Positions 26,681-36,488 are shown, numbered from the stretch's first letter. The stretch is DNA of 64,000 nt from Bacteriovorax stolpii (GCA_945883845.1 CAMCYI010000011.1:1-64000); one strand, 5' to 3'. Translations and numbers: made by a program. The notes: generated from the sequence alone by a model not told the origin.

Positions 26681-27869
26681 CTCCGCTTTCTACCAACTTA
26701 ATAAGCCTTCTTCGTTCATCCAGTTCAAAAGGATTGATTCCGTTGAGGGCAAAGTACATCCACGCAGTTCCTGCGACAGAAGATGCTGTGGAAAAATCTT
26801 TATTCGATGTTGTCGTGGCATAGGCAATCCCACCATCAGCTTTCTTCATCTTCATCACTGACTTGAGAAGGTCTCCTGTTTTCTTTTGCTGACAGCGAAT
26901 CGGAGTCGCATAAGTCTTTTCATATTTTGCCATAGCAAGGATTTGACCAAGACTTCCTTCTGACCAGACAAACTGAGTGCTGGCAGGCTGACGAGTTGGC
27001 TTGGAATCCATAAATCCTGTGATCCCTTCGTGTTCAACATAGAAAGATTCACAGTTCAAATCAAAAGCCTCTTTGAAATTCAGATCTTTTATTGTTCCGC
27101 TATCGAGCGCAAGAAAACTCCAGCTCTGATTATCCAGATACAACTCTGACTTATTAATCTCACCTGTAGCGACGTTCATACCCGACCAGAAATGTGATCT
27201 CTCCCTGTCCCAAAGCGAGAGGATAAATCCTTTCAACATGACAGTTTCTTTTTTCCAGTTTGGTTTTGTATTGAGTTGGTTAAAATCCCTGAAGGCCGCG
27301 TAGGCATCGAGGTTATGCTCAAGTGCTGCTGTCAGATCTTCACGCCAGGCAGTTGACTTGATATCAGTTGGACCGAATTTCAGGGCAAGAGTATGAAGAC
27401 CCTTGATGTCTACTTTCTGTAATTGACCCGATAAGTAGGTTAGTACTTTAATGTTGAAATCGAGGAACTCATCAGTCTTAAATTTACTTTGATAATGGTT
27501 TGCTGCAATCGAAAGCCAGGCAATCGCACCAGCATATCGTTTATCACCTTCTATGGGGTAAGGAGATTCACCATTCAAATAATAGGAAAAATAAAGTGAA
27601 CCATCCTGGATCTGCAATGTCTCCATGGCACGCAAAAGTGACTGTGCTGAGAAACGATCATCAGCTTTTGTGAAGGCGATAATGGCGAGGGCTTGATCGT
27701 AAATATAACTTTGTGTACTCGATGGATAACTCTGAATCAATTCGCCCTTATTATTGGGAAGCATTTTCATGCGTGATTTCAGGTTCTCAAGAAGTTGCTC
27801 CTGAGGGGTGGCCATGACCACAAAGCTAAATGCCCATAGCCCGATAAGGCTAAATAATTTTCCTAACAA
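26661..27869 (-). CDS. Secreted six-hairpin (alpha/alpha barrel) protein
   Basis: I start at TTG 27869, which lies 8 bp after a perfect AGGAG (27882-27878) and begins the signal peptide MLGKLFSLIGLWAFSFVVMA; an upstream TTG at 27887 would precede that site. The mature ~380 residues are helical repeats with motifs such as YDQALAIIAFTKADD, DGSLYFSYYLNG, RYAGAIAWLSIAANHY and SVAGTAWMYFALNGINPF, typical of six-hairpin glycosidase-like folds. Catalytic acids cannot be assigned. Probably a periplasmic glycan-acting enzyme, by fold analogy only. Confidence 0.6.
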   Translation of the reverse strand: MLGKLFSLIGLWAFSFVVMATPQEQLLENLKSRMKMLPNNKGELIQSYPSSTQSYIYDQALAIIAFTKADDRFSAQSLLRAMETLQIQDGSLYFSYYLNGESPYPIEGDKRYAGAIAWLSIAANHYQSKFKTDEFLDFNIKVLTYLSGQLQKVDIKGLHTLALKFGPTDIKSTAWREDLTAALEHNLDAYAAFRDFNQLNTKPNWKKETVMLKGFILSLWDRERSHFWSGMNVATGEINKSELYLDNQSWSFLALDSGTIKDLNFKEAFDLNCESFYVEHEGITGFMDSKPTRQPASTQFVWSEGSLGQILAMAKYEKTYATPIRCQQKKTGDLLKSVMKMKKADGGIAYATTTSNKDFSTASSVAGTAWMYFALNGINPFELDERRRLIKLVESGAKIPDL

Positions 27870-27972
27870 AGTGAGATCTCCTAGCAATTCGTTTAGAGTC
27901 TTTTCGTCAGGTATTGTTAGTTCTTGAGTGAAATTGTCGGGGTATATGGTTTATGCCTGAGAAAGCAAACAG

Positions 27973-28809
27973 TTAGCTCTTCAGAATGCGGGCCCAGTAT
28001 GGAGAATGGAGACCTAGGGTTTCGACATAAGGACGGATATCGGACTTGAGATGTGGAGGTAATTTCTGGAAGGGAACGATGTGTTTTGGTGGGACAAACC
28101 GGAACGTGAAATTGATCCTGCGGGATTCAAAGCCCGTGATCTTTGGGCCTAAAAGAGTGCCCTTCTTATCTTCCACACGCTGGACTCGATGAAAGGTTTT
28201 TGACTTCCATTTATCGCCGCCAAAGATCTGTAGCGACGAATCTTCGAGCCACTGTGAAAGCACAATATTTTCCTCACCCAATGTGGACTTACCGTTCACA
28301 AATTGAAAGAAGGCCCGGTCACCAAAAGACATGGAACCTACAGGACCTGGTTCAAAATCCTTGTGCTCTCCGACCCGCGCTCGATCAACCCATTTTCCGT
28401 CTTCCATCTTGTTGCCGTAAAAATTGATCAGACAAGTATTGAGTTTCCAACCCTCAGGAAAAAAAGATTTCGGAAATCTTTTTCTTGCGATGAACTCGAT
28501 GCGATCAACGAGCTTTTGTAAAAACTCCGGATAAGCTTCTGCTTCCACGCATCGGTTGAGAGTACCTTTCGGAGGGTGATAGTAATCAAGGCAGGCAAAC
28601 TGCCAGTTTCCGAGCCAGTAGACAGGACGAAGAAGAGGCCTTTGTTCATCGTTCTCGGGAGGAGGATTGTGCTCTGAAAATCGCATTTCCCAAAGGGGAG
28701 TTAGGGTTTCTATCCATGCAAGAATACTGGCCCGCTCCTGGCGGTCCACGAAGGGAAACTGATAATAAAGTCCGGGAGGTAGCTCCTGGCCTTTGGGGAG
28801 AGGTTTCAT
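27973..28809 (-). CDS. AlkB-like 2-oxoglutarate/Fe(II)-dependent dioxygenase
   Basis: The 278-residue protein shows the AlkB core: NTCLINFYG (124-132), the iron ligands His149 and Asp151 in GEHKDFEPG, distal His207 in KTFHRVQRV, and the 2-oxoglutarate/substrate motif RINFTFR (Arg231, Asn233, Arg237). AlkB proteins remove alkyl groups from nucleic acids by oxidation; some relatives act on proteins or RNA. It is longer than E. coli AlkB (216) by an N-terminal extension. It is divergent from the GNAT operon with 109 bp between. Confidence 0.85.
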   Translation of the reverse strand: MKPLPKGQELPPGLYYQFPFVDRQERASILAWIETLTPLWEMRFSEHNPPPENDEQRPLLRPVYWLGNWQFACLDYYHPPKGTLNRCVEAEAYPEFLQKLVDRIEFIARKRFPKSFFPEGWKLNTCLINFYGNKMEDGKWVDRARVGEHKDFEPGPVGSMSFGDRAFFQFVNGKSTLGEENIVLSQWLEDSSLQIFGGDKWKSKTFHRVQRVEDKKGTLLGPKITGFESRRINFTFRFVPPKHIVPFQKLPPHLKSDIRPYVETLGLHSPYWARILKS

Positions 28810-28918
28810 GAAGAGCCGTTATCGCAGAACTCTTTGACTCTGAAAAAGGCTCTCGTTTCACTCTGTAAAACCTTCCTCAAGCCTTGTAAAAAATCCGATG
28901 TGGGCGTAGAAATCGGGG

Positions 28919-30055
28919 ATGAAATTTGAACTGGCGACCGAAAACGACATCTTCCAGATTTCACAACTTTACTTTGATGTTTATCAAGGCACGTACCCTG
29001 ATCCCCTGATGAAGGACTTCAATCTCATCAGAAACTTCATCAAGTCTGAGATGGGCTTCTGGTTTATCGCACGCGATGTAGATGGCACCGTTCGTGGGTC
29101 TGTCCTCGCAGCGTATGATCAGGAAAACCTGATAGCGAAAGCTTTTGGTGCCGTTGTCCGTGTCGAACACCGTGGCCAGGGTCTCATGGAAGATCTTCTT
29201 TCATTCGGCATCCAGTATCTCAGAGAGAAGACTCCCGGTGTGGATGTGATTTATTCCACAACACGTACGGTGAACGAAGCTGCACAAACTCTTACTGAAA
29301 AACTTGGCTTTAAAAAACTTGGTATTTTTCCGAATGCCCATCGCACGAACGAGTACGAAACACATTGCCTCGCTGCGATTATCTACCCATCTGCACTCGA
29401 GAAAAGAAACACGAATTATAAAATTCATCACGAGATGGCTTCACTCTATTCGATTGTCTCGGAAGAAGTTCCACTTCCTCCACTCGAGAGCATTATCCCG
29501 GAGCTGCCGACAAAGGTTTTGATTTCGCCACCGGAACTTGAAGTGGTAAAATCACCGAAGTTCGTTTCTTATCGCTACTCATATCTCAAACAGGAAAAGA
29601 AACTCGAGTTCGAATTTTTTCCCTTCCACCAACCAAACCTTGTGATTATTTCCCCTGATCAATCAGTGGAACTTTTTTGCCACCTCTCTGCAGTCGACGG
29701 TTACTGTGTCGTCGTCGGCGGGAAGATGCCTGGAACCATGAACTTCACAGAACTCTTCCTTGAGGCCAATAAACTTCTCAGAGACGCTGGTGCACGCTAC
29801 ATCGAAGTCATTGTCCGTGCAGACAGACCTAAGATCGTTGAAAGTATCGCGCGAGCGAAATTTATTCCATGTGGATTTTTCCCCGCTCTCCAGTTGATCG
29901 GAAATAAACGTCACGACTTTCTTGTTTTTAGCCGCTCGTTTGAAATCTTCGATTTCCAGAACGTAAAACTCAAAGGCCTCAACCAGGTTTACCTTGAAGA
30001 GTACTACAAGGCGTGGAAGCGGATGTCGCTTAACCCGAAACTCCTTGAGTCATGA
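28919..30055 (+). CDS. Two-domain GNAT-like acyltransferase, first gene of LuxE/LuxC operon
   Basis: Residues 1-155 form a GNAT domain: ATENDIFQISQLY, GAVVRVEHRGQGLMEDLL (the acyl-CoA-binding V/I-x-x-x-x-RGxG/A region) and EKLGFKKLGIFPN. Residues ~230-355 look like a second, degenerate GNAT fold (LEANKLLRDAGARYIEVIV, FIPCGFFPAL). It should transfer an acyl or acetyl group to an amine, but the acceptor is unknown. The stop overlaps the LuxE-like gene by 4 bp, so the protein is probably made with it and may use an acyl chain activated by it. Confidence 0.75.
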   Translation: MKFELATENDIFQISQLYFDVYQGTYPDPLMKDFNLIRNFIKSEMGFWFIARDVDGTVRGSVLAAYDQENLIAKAFGAVVRVEHRGQGLMEDLLSFGIQYLREKTPGVDVIYSTTRTVNEAAQTLTEKLGFKKLGIFPNAHRTNEYETHCLAAIIYPSALEKRNTNYKIHHEMASLYSIVSEEVPLPPLESIIPELPTKVLISPPELEVVKSPKFVSYRYSYLKQEKKLEFEFFPFHQPNLVIISPDQSVELFCHLSAVDGYCVVVGGKMPGTMNFTELFLEANKLLRDAGARYIEVIVRADRPKIVESIARAKFIPCGFFPALQLIGNKRHDFLVFSRSFEIFDFQNVKLKGLNQVYLEEYYKAWKRMSLNPKLLES

Positions 30056-31164
30056 AAACCCGGGGCACTCTTACAGATAAACTACTGGACTCTGATCCAT
30101 TCGACTTCTCTGTTGAAGCAAAGAAAATTTTCCTGGAAAGTTTTCGGGAAAATGCTCTTTACCACTATGAAGCAAATCCCTTCACAAAAAAACTCTGGGA
30201 TAAACTCAACTTCCATCCTCGCGACTTGAAAATCGAAGAAGACCTCTCTGAAATTCCCGGCACAATGGTTCATCTCTATAAAGAGCATGAGCTTTGTTCT
30301 GTGAAAAAAGAGGAACTCGTACTGACTCTCACAAGTTCAGGAACAGGCGGACAAAAGTCGCAGCAGTTTCTCGATCAGCAGAGTCTTGATAACGTCAAAA
30401 AACTTGCGCTCAACGTTCATCGCTCTCTCGGGATGGCGAGTGATAGAAAATATAACTATCTCTGCTTTACCTATGATCCCAAAGTCGCCAATGATCTGGG
30501 GACTGCTTTCACAGATGAACTTCTCACAAACTTCACCGGCAAAAACGAGGTTTTCTATGCGATCCAGTGGAGTGATGAGAAGAAAGATTTTGAGCTAAAT
30601 GAGAAAGGCACAGTTGAAACACTCAAGCGTTTTGCAGCATCGGATATTCCAACACGTATTCTTGGATTTCCTGCCCTGTTGTTTGAAGTCATCGAGAAAA
30701 ACAATCTTCAATTGAATCTGGGAAAAGATTCGTGGCTTCAGACCGGTGGTGGATGGAAAGGGAAAGCCGATAAGGAAATTCCAAAGAAAGAATTCCATCG
30801 GTTCATTGAAGAGAGATTGGGAATTCCGAAGACGAACCAGAGAGATCTTTTTGGCATGGTGGAACACGGGATTCCTTACGTTGATTGCGAAGAAGGTAAT
30901 CTTCATATTCCAAACTATGCCCGCGTGTTTGTTCGCTCCCCACATGACCTTTCTTTACGCAAGAAAGGTGACCGCGGTCTTCTGCATTTCTTATGCTCAT
31001 ATAACTTTAGCTACCCGGCACCAAGTCTTCTCACGACTGACTATGGACGCGTTGAAACGTGTTCATGCGGTAAAGGTGATATCCTGATTCTCGAAGGAAG
31101 AGCAGGAGTGAATAAGCATAAAGGTTGCGCTCTGAAGGCCCTCGAGCTTGTGGAGAAAGCCTGA
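30052..31164 (+). CDS. LuxE-family acyl-protein synthetase
   Basis: The 370-residue protein belongs to the LuxE family of adenylate-forming enzymes: the phosphate loop LTSSGTGGQKSQ, then TGGGWKGK and DLFGMVEHGIPYVDC. LuxE activates a fatty acid as acyl-AMP, moves it to its own C-terminal Cys and hands it to the reductase LuxC; the tail here, KHKGCALKALE with Cys359, fits that acceptor. It lies between the GNAT gene (4-bp overlap) and the LuxC fusion (TGATG, 1-bp overlap). No luxA, luxB or luxD homologue is present in the window, so light emission is not implied. Confidence 0.85.
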   Translation: MKTRGTLTDKLLDSDPFDFSVEAKKIFLESFRENALYHYEANPFTKKLWDKLNFHPRDLKIEEDLSEIPGTMVHLYKEHELCSVKKEELVLTLTSSGTGGQKSQQFLDQQSLDNVKKLALNVHRSLGMASDRKYNYLCFTYDPKVANDLGTAFTDELLTNFTGKNEVFYAIQWSDEKKDFELNEKGTVETLKRFAASDIPTRILGFPALLFEVIEKNNLQLNLGKDSWLQTGGGWKGKADKEIPKKEFHRFIEERLGIPKTNQRDLFGMVEHGIPYVDCEEGNLHIPNYARVFVRSPHDLSLRKKGDRGLLHFLCSYNFSYPAPSLLTTDYGRVETCSCGKGDILILEGRAGVNKHKGCALKALELVEKA

Positions 31165-33551
31165 TGTACTGGTTTAATAAAAATATCACAGACTGGAAAA
31201 GTGAAGTGGCGTGGGCGGAGCTCCCAGGGCTGAAACTTAAAATTGCACGCACTCCCTTAACGGAAATCGTGACACTGCTTGATGCTTTCGGAAAACAATT
31301 CAAGCTTAGCGTTGATGATAAAAAGAAATTGATGAATGAGAGTGGCCTAACACTTGTTGAAGTGGAATCGACACTGGCCATTTTGCCAACTCTTCTTTCT
31401 GCTGAGTCATTGATGAAAAGAGTGCGCGGCGAGTTTGTTCAGGAGAGTGTTCTTGATCGCTTTACAAAAATTCCGCGGTTTCAGGGTGAAGTGAAAGCGG
31501 CACCTCTTGGGATTATTCTCCATGTGACGGCAGGAAACGTTTTCTTGAGCAGCATCGATTCACTTATCACCGGACTTCTGACAAAAAACTTATCCATACT
31601 TAAAGTCAGTTCACAGAATACGTTCTTCCCGGACGTGTTCGCTCGTGCACTGGCATCTTTTGATAAGGAAAATATTGTCGCCGATAAGTTCGCTGTCCTT
31701 CACTGGAAAGGTGGAGATCAATCCGTTGAAAGCTTTATCAAAAAGAAAGTCAACGCGATCATTGCCTGGGGTGGGGAAGAAGTCATGGAGAGTTACCGTA
31801 AGGATCTCCCACAAGGTGTAAAGTTTCTCGAGTTTGGACCAAAAATTTCAATCCAGTTAGTTTCAAGAAATGGGCTCTCAGGAAAAGACTTGAATACGGT
31901 CTGCGATAAGATAGTCGCTGATGTGATTCCCTGGGATCAGGCCGCGTGTTCTTCTCCTCAGAATCTTTTTCTTCAGACTGGTATCGAACCAAAATCCTTT
32001 ATGACTGCTTTAAGCTCGGCATTCACTCGTGCATCTCTGCGTGGGGAAATTTCCGAAGACGAAGCTACTGAAATTCTCAAGGAATATTACCGCGGTCTTT
32101 ATTCTGAACTGATGGAAGAGGGCCAGGTACTGAGAGGTGAATCTTTTCTGCTCCATCTCGAGCAAAATAAGTATATTCGTCCTTCGCCACTCAACCGTTC
32201 ATTGATCATCAAAACATTTTCCGACTCAGCTGATCTTTTCGCGCATCTGGAACCGTTTTCGTACTTTCTCCAGTCATGTTCATATCTCGTGTCCTCTGAT
32301 GAAAAATCAGAATACCTCGAGACTCTGGCCCTCACCGGGATCAAGCGTCTTGCTCCATTAGGCACAATAACCTGGGGCATGGACGGAGCACCACATGACG
32401 GACGATTTGTTCTGCGCGAGCTCGTTCATTTCATCGGCGATGAGAAGCGTGTTGTGGACTACGGGGAAAAAGTCATTCAGGTTGAAAACTCCACAACACT
32501 CAAAGAATTTTTTGATCAGACGGAACATCCTCCGGGATATATATTCTCTTCTGGTGGCACAACTGGCGAACCAAAGTACGTTCACTTCAGCTACGAGGAA
32601 TTTGATGCAACGACTGATCTTCTTGCTGAAAATCTTAGGGCCCAGGGGCTTAAGCCAGGAATGACAGTGGCGAATCTTTTTGTTGCCGGCAATCTCTGGT
32701 CATCGTTTATGGCCGTCGAAAAGGCCCTCGAGAAAATTGGGGCCATCCAGCTTCCTGTCGGCGGGCTCTGTGCGCAGGATAATATCGTTCAATATCTGAG
32801 GAAGTTTACTCCGGATGTCGTCATGGGAATTCCATCTCTTCTTGTTTCACTAGCAGAGTACGCAGAAACTCAAAACCAGAAACTCAACATCCCGAATGTC
32901 TTTTACGCCGGTGAAGCTCTTTCATCAATGAGACAGGAATATTTACGTAAGTCATGGGGAACAACTTCATTCGGCTCGGCCGGTTATGCTTCAGTTGATG
33001 CCGGGGCTATTGGTTATCAATGTAAAGAATGCGGGCCCGGAGAGCATCACGTCTTCACTGATCTCATCGATCTCAAAATCATTGAAGAAGAAGCCGTCGT
33101 CACATCTCTTCTTCGCACGACCATGCCTGTCCGCAACTATCGCACTGGGGATAAAATCGAATGGATTACTGACTGCACATGTGGAAGGACTGATCGTCGC
33201 TTTAAGCTTCTCGGACGGATTGATAACGTCATTCAGGTCTGGTCTTGCAGATTACTTGTGAGCGATATTGAGCAGGCGCTAAGTGAAGTGAACCCAGACA
33301 TCCGGACGTTTCAGATCACCATCACAGAAGACCGCGAATACAATCTGGCGCGTGAAAAAATGCAGATTGCTTTTGAAGGCGAGATCACTGATGAAGAAAT
33401 ACTGCTAAAAACTCTTTACCGTTTGTCTCGAGACCTCAAGGACACATTATCCTTTGATGATTTTCGAAAGAATGTCTCACTCGAATCCCGCAAGATCGAA
33501 CGGAACCCACGCACTGGAAAAATCAGCGTCGTAAAGGATTTGAGAAAATAA
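31164..33551 (+). CDS. LuxC-type acyl-CoA reductase fused to adenylate-forming ligase
   Basis: The start is ATG 31164, coupled to the LuxE stop as TGATG; 795 residues. Residues 1-~430 are a LuxC-type reductase of the aldehyde dehydrogenase superfamily: HVTAGNVFLSSIDSLI, IIAWGGEEVM and DQAACSSPQN with catalytic Cys262. Residues ~445-795 are a phenylacetate-CoA ligase/LuxE-like adenylation domain with FSSGGTTGEPK at 461-471, NYRTGDKIEW and CGRTDRRFKLLGRID. So activation and NADPH-dependent reduction of an acyl group to an aldehyde may occur in one protein. The fusion is unusual; the substrate is unknown. Confidence 0.85.
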   Translation: MYWFNKNITDWKSEVAWAELPGLKLKIARTPLTEIVTLLDAFGKQFKLSVDDKKKLMNESGLTLVEVESTLAILPTLLSAESLMKRVRGEFVQESVLDRFTKIPRFQGEVKAAPLGIILHVTAGNVFLSSIDSLITGLLTKNLSILKVSSQNTFFPDVFARALASFDKENIVADKFAVLHWKGGDQSVESFIKKKVNAIIAWGGEEVMESYRKDLPQGVKFLEFGPKISIQLVSRNGLSGKDLNTVCDKIVADVIPWDQAACSSPQNLFLQTGIEPKSFMTALSSAFTRASLRGEISEDEATEILKEYYRGLYSELMEEGQVLRGESFLLHLEQNKYIRPSPLNRSLIIKTFSDSADLFAHLEPFSYFLQSCSYLVSSDEKSEYLETLALTGIKRLAPLGTITWGMDGAPHDGRFVLRELVHFIGDEKRVVDYGEKVIQVENSTTLKEFFDQTEHPPGYIFSSGGTTGEPKYVHFSYEEFDATTDLLAENLRAQGLKPGMTVANLFVAGNLWSSFMAVEKALEKIGAIQLPVGGLCAQDNIVQYLRKFTPDVVMGIPSLLVSLAEYAETQNQKLNIPNVFYAGEALSSMRQEYLRKSWGTTSFGSAGYASVDAGAIGYQCKECGPGEHHVFTDLIDLKIIEEEAVVTSLLRTTMPVRNYRTGDKIEWITDCTCGRTDRRFKLLGRIDNVIQVWSCRLLVSDIEQALSEVNPDIRTFQITITEDREYNLAREKMQIAFEGEITDEEILLKTLYRLSRDLKDTLSFDDFRKNVSLESRKIERNPRTGKISVVKDLRK

Positions 33552-33561
33552 TTTTTTTTTA

Positions 33562-34107
33562 TTAGGCAAGAAAATGCGGCCAGAGATCCGTCAGGGCAAG
33601 TGGAAGAGGTGTTTTATCCCAGACCAGATTAAATTTCGTTTTCAATTCCTGATTCAGAACTCCGTCATCCTTTAAAAATTCATCCTGTTGTTTCATAGAA
33701 GCAAGATTTGAATAACAGTGTTCGCCGGCCTTCTCTTGAGAGTGATGGGCATTGAATGCCAGGCATCCGTAAGGCTTAACTTCTCGCGGAAGAGGGCAGC
33801 CAAGCTCACCATGATTGAAGAAAGGGCAAGTGTAAGTCCTGCGCAGAAAACTTTTACGCCCATTGCCCGCGGGATGATCAAGTCGATACTTTGTAATTGT
33901 GTTGGTGATGGAGTCTTTCAAAACGGGAGTCAGAAGATTTTTTTCCTGCAGATGTGTGATGAGTTCAACCGCTTCAACGGGAGTGACCATCATCGAATTG
34001 GCCTCAAAAGTACAACAGTTACCCTGGCAACCACGACAATCCATGCCCTGGGATTCAAGGTTTTCCATCTCGGTGAGAAGAATTTGTCGGCGCGCTTGAG
34101 GGGTCAT
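33562..34107 (-). CDS. YkgJ-type CxxCxxxCC cluster protein
   Basis: The 181-residue protein (start chosen at ATG 34107, which avoids a 13-residue extension of no typical character) carries MDCRGCQGNCCTF, the Cys-rich motif of the YkgJ zinc/iron-chelating family, plus later cysteines in RTYTCPFF, GCPL, YGCLAF and EHCYSN that complete the cluster. Such proteins bind a metal ion or Fe-S cluster; the biological role is not known. It is divergent from hppA and converges with the LuxC fusion across a T-rich gap. Confidence 0.8.
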   Translation of the reverse strand: MTPQARRQILLTEMENLESQGMDCRGCQGNCCTFEANSMMVTPVEAVELITHLQEKNLLTPVLKDSITNTITKYRLDHPAGNGRKSFLRRTYTCPFFNHGELGCPLPREVKPYGCLAFNAHHSQEKAGEHCYSNLASMKQQDEFLKDDGVLNQELKTKFNLVWDKTPLPLALTDLWPHFLA

Positions 34108-34175
34108 GAGTGATATATAAGACAAGATTCTCTGAATGCAAAGCATTATATGAAGAATTTCGGGATGATCTCGTT

Positions 34176-34198
34176 TACTAAAACCGCCGATTTTAGTA
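34176..34198 (+). promoter_or_regulatory. Perfect hairpin in the hppA upstream region
   Basis: TACTAAAA (34176-34183) and TTTTAGTA (34191-34198) form an 8-bp stem with loop CCGCCGA, 45 bp before the hppA start. No U-tract follows, so a terminator is unlikely; an operator or a 5'-leader structure is possible. A TGTACA palindrome follows at 34208-34213. Confidence 0.35.
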
Positions 34199-34242
34199 CA
34201 AAATCCTGTACAGAATTATTCTTAGTTTTCGAGGAGATCAGC

Positions 34243-36300
34243 ATGATGGAATCTTGGTTGATGTGGATCAAAACGCCCATTATTTTTGGGGTTTTGGGTC
34301 TGGTAATTGCAGCGTATTTTTACTTTCGTATTCTTAGCCTTGCGAAAGGGAACGAAACCATGGAGCGCATTGGTGGGTACATCCGCGCCGGATCGATGGC
34401 CTTCCTTTTCCGTCAGTACAAAGTCCTCGCCGTTTATGGCGTGGTCGTTGCACTTCTGATCGGATACGGACTAGGGCCTCTGGCCGCTGGATCATTTCTC
34501 CTCGGAGCTATCCTATCACTTCTCGCTGGTTTCATCGGGATGAAAGCTGCAACTTACGCAAACGTTAAGACGACTCAAGCTGCACGCGAAGGTTCAAAAG
34601 CAAATGCTCTTCTCACTGCCCTTGATGGTGGTGCGGTCATGGGTCTTTCCGTCGCAGGTCTCGGTGCCATCGGACTCGGTGTTCTCTACATTTGTTTCGA
34701 AGCTTCGGGAGATAAAGTTCTTTCAACTGTTCTCCACTCATTCGCTGTTGGTGCATCTTCAATTGCACTCTTCGCTCGTATCGGTGGAGGTATCTATACA
34801 AAAGCTGCTGACGTTGGTTCGGACATTGCTGGTAAAGTGATCGAGAATATTCCTGAAGATGATCCCCGTAACCCAGGTGTTATCGCAGATAACGTTGGTG
34901 ATAACGTCGGTGACGTAGCAGGCATGGGCGCAGATATTTACGAATCAATGGTTGCTGCGATTGTTGCCGCCATGGCGATTGCGATTACTTCTTCTGAACT
35001 TCCGATCCTCACAACTTCAATGGATAACAAAATTGTTGCTATTGGATTGCCTCTTGTTCTTTCAGCTGTCGGACTTCTCGTTTCGATCATCTGTATCTTC
35101 ATCGCCCGTTTCATGAAGCACATGAACCCAGCTACAGTTCTTCGTGGTGCTCTCATTCTTCCACCTCTTGCTCTCGCGATTGCATCATATGTGATCATGG
35201 GCATGCTCGATATTACTCAGTCAGTAACAGCGATCCTCACGATCGGTGCGGTTGGCGGAACTATAATCGGTCTCGTCACTGATTATTATACGTCGATGGG
35301 CCCGGTTGCTCGTATTGCTGAAGCAGCACGCACTGGTGCTGGTACAAACGTCATTCAAGGTCTCGCAGTCGGAATGGAATCGACAGCGATTCCGATGATT
35401 GTTGTTGCAGTAGTTGCATATCTCGCAAATAAATATCTTGGTCTTTATGGTATCGCTCTTTCTGCTGTCGGGATGCTCGGCGGAACAGCAGTTGTTATGA
35501 CTGTTGATGCTTACGGGCCTATTTCAGATAATGCCGGTGGTATTTCTGAGATGTCTGGTCTCGGACCTGATGTTCGCGCGATCACTGATGAACTCGATAT
35601 GGTTGGTAACACAACAGCAGCCATCGGTAAGGGATACGCGATCGGTTCAGCGATCCTCACTGTGCTTGCTCTCTTCTCTGCTTATAACATTGAAATTAAC
35701 CACGTTCGTTCGATGGCAGGTCTCGGCGCAGTAGAGCTCATCCTTACTGATCCAAAAATCCTCATCGGTATCCTTCTTGGTTCAATTCTTCCATTCCTTG
35801 TCGGATCAACAACGATGCTTGCCGTTGGTAAAGCAGCTGGTGCGATCGTCGTCGAAATTGGTCGTCAGTTCAGAGAGATTCCAGGTCTTATGGAACTCAA
35901 GGCTGAACCGGATACAAAAGCAATTGTTGATATCGCAACAACAGCTGCTCTTCGCGAAATGATTCTTCCGGGATGTCTCGCGATCTTTGCACCTGTTCTA
36001 GTTGGATTCTTCATGGGCCCGGCTTCGCTTGCTGGTCTTCTTGCTGGTTCACTCGCTGTTGGTGCGACAATGTCTCTCTTCATGGCAAACGCTGGCGGAG
36101 CATGGGATAACGCTAAAAAATACATCGAGAAAGGAAAGCTCGCTGGAGAGAAAAAAGGAACTGATACTCACAAGGCCGCTGTCGTTGGCGACATGGTCGG
36201 AGATCCGTTCAAAGATACATCTGGTCCGGGAATCGCAATCCTGATCAAGGTGATGTCGGTAGTTTCTTTGCTGATTGCTCCTCTCATCGCTCTTCTTTAA
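34243..36300 (+). CDS. hppA: Membrane-bound ion-translocating pyrophosphatase
   Basis: I start at ATG 34243 behind a GAGGAG site six bases upstream; the frame is open 93 bp further but without signals. The 685-residue protein has about 16 membrane segments and the pyrophosphate-binding motifs [30 protein letters not shown] and [15 protein letters not shown]. The K+-dependence site reads [10 protein letters not shown], with Ala and Gly where K+-independent enzymes have Lys and Thr, so a K+-dependent enzyme is expected. It hydrolyses pyrophosphate to pump H+ or Na+; the ion cannot be decided here. A strong terminator follows. Confidence 0.95.
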   Translation: MMESWLMWIKTPIIFGVLGLVIAAYFYFRILSLAKGNETMERIGGYIRAGSMAFLFRQYKVLAVYGVVVALLIGYGLGPLAAGSFLLGAILSLLAGFIGMKAATYANVKTTQAAREGSKANALLTALDGGAVMGLSVAGLGAIGLGVLYICFEASGDKVLSTVLHSFAVGASSIALFARIGGGIYTKAADVGSDIAGKVIENIPEDDPRNPGVIADNVGDNVGDVAGMGADIYESMVAAIVAAMAIAITSSELPILTTSMDNKIVAIGLPLVLSAVGLLVSIICIFIARFMKHMNPATVLRGALILPPLALAIASYVIMGMLDITQSVTAILTIGAVGGTIIGLVTDYYTSMGPVARIAEAARTGAGTNVIQGLAVGMESTAIPMIVVAVVAYLANKYLGLYGIALSAVGMLGGTAVVMTVDAYGPISDNAGGISEMSGLGPDVRAITDELDMVGNTTAAIGKGYAIGSAILTVLALFSAYNIEINHVRSMAGLGAVELILTDPKILIGILLGSILPFLVGSTTMLAVGKAAGAIVVEIGRQFREIPGLMELKAEPDTKAIVDIATTAALREMILPGCLAIFAPVLVGFFMGPASLAGLLAGSLAVGATMSLFMANAGGAWDNAKKYIEKGKLAGEKKGTDTHKAAVVGDMVGDPFKDTSGPGIAILIKVMSVVSLLIAPLIALL

Positions 36301-36312
36301 TTTCTGATCTTT

Positions 36313-36338
36313 AGGCCCTCTTCGGAGGGCCTTTCTAT
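36313..36338 (+). terminator. Intrinsic terminator after hppA
   Basis: AGGCCCTC (36313-36320), loop TTCG and GAGGGCCT (36325-36332) form a perfect 8-bp stem with a stable UUCG tetraloop, followed by a T-rich run (TTCTATTT). It lies 12 bp past the hppA stop. Confidence 0.9.
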
Positions 36339-36410
36339 TTCTCCCTCAAAAACGCTCAAGTATTATAAAAGTTATCCGACAAGGGCACTATGTAATCTAA
36401 AGGGGGATTT

Positions 36411-36488
36411 ATGAAATCACTTATGTTCGGTGCACTTTTCTTCGTTTCAATTCATTACGGATGGGCCGCAGAAATCATTCTCAAGTAA
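36411..36488 (+). CDS. 25-residue signal-peptide-like small ORF
   Basis: A strong AGGGGGA ribosome site precedes ATG 36411, and the reading frame MKSLMFGALFFVSIHYGWAAEIILK ends in TAA at 36486-36488. It looks exactly like a signal peptide plus the first few residues of a secreted protein, and then stops, directly abutting the convergent barrel gene. It may be a tiny membrane peptide or the remnant of a secreted protein gene truncated by a rearrangement. Confidence 0.4.
   Translation: MKSLMFGALFFVSIHYGWAAEIILK

Noticed and set aside
30052..33551. Complete bioluminescence (lux) operon
   Set aside because: Only LuxE- and LuxC-like parts are present; luxA, luxB and luxD are absent from the window.
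34150..34242. 31-residue N-terminal extension of hppA
   Set aside because: The ATG at 34243 has a strong GAGGAG site and the extension covers a hairpin and likely promoter region.
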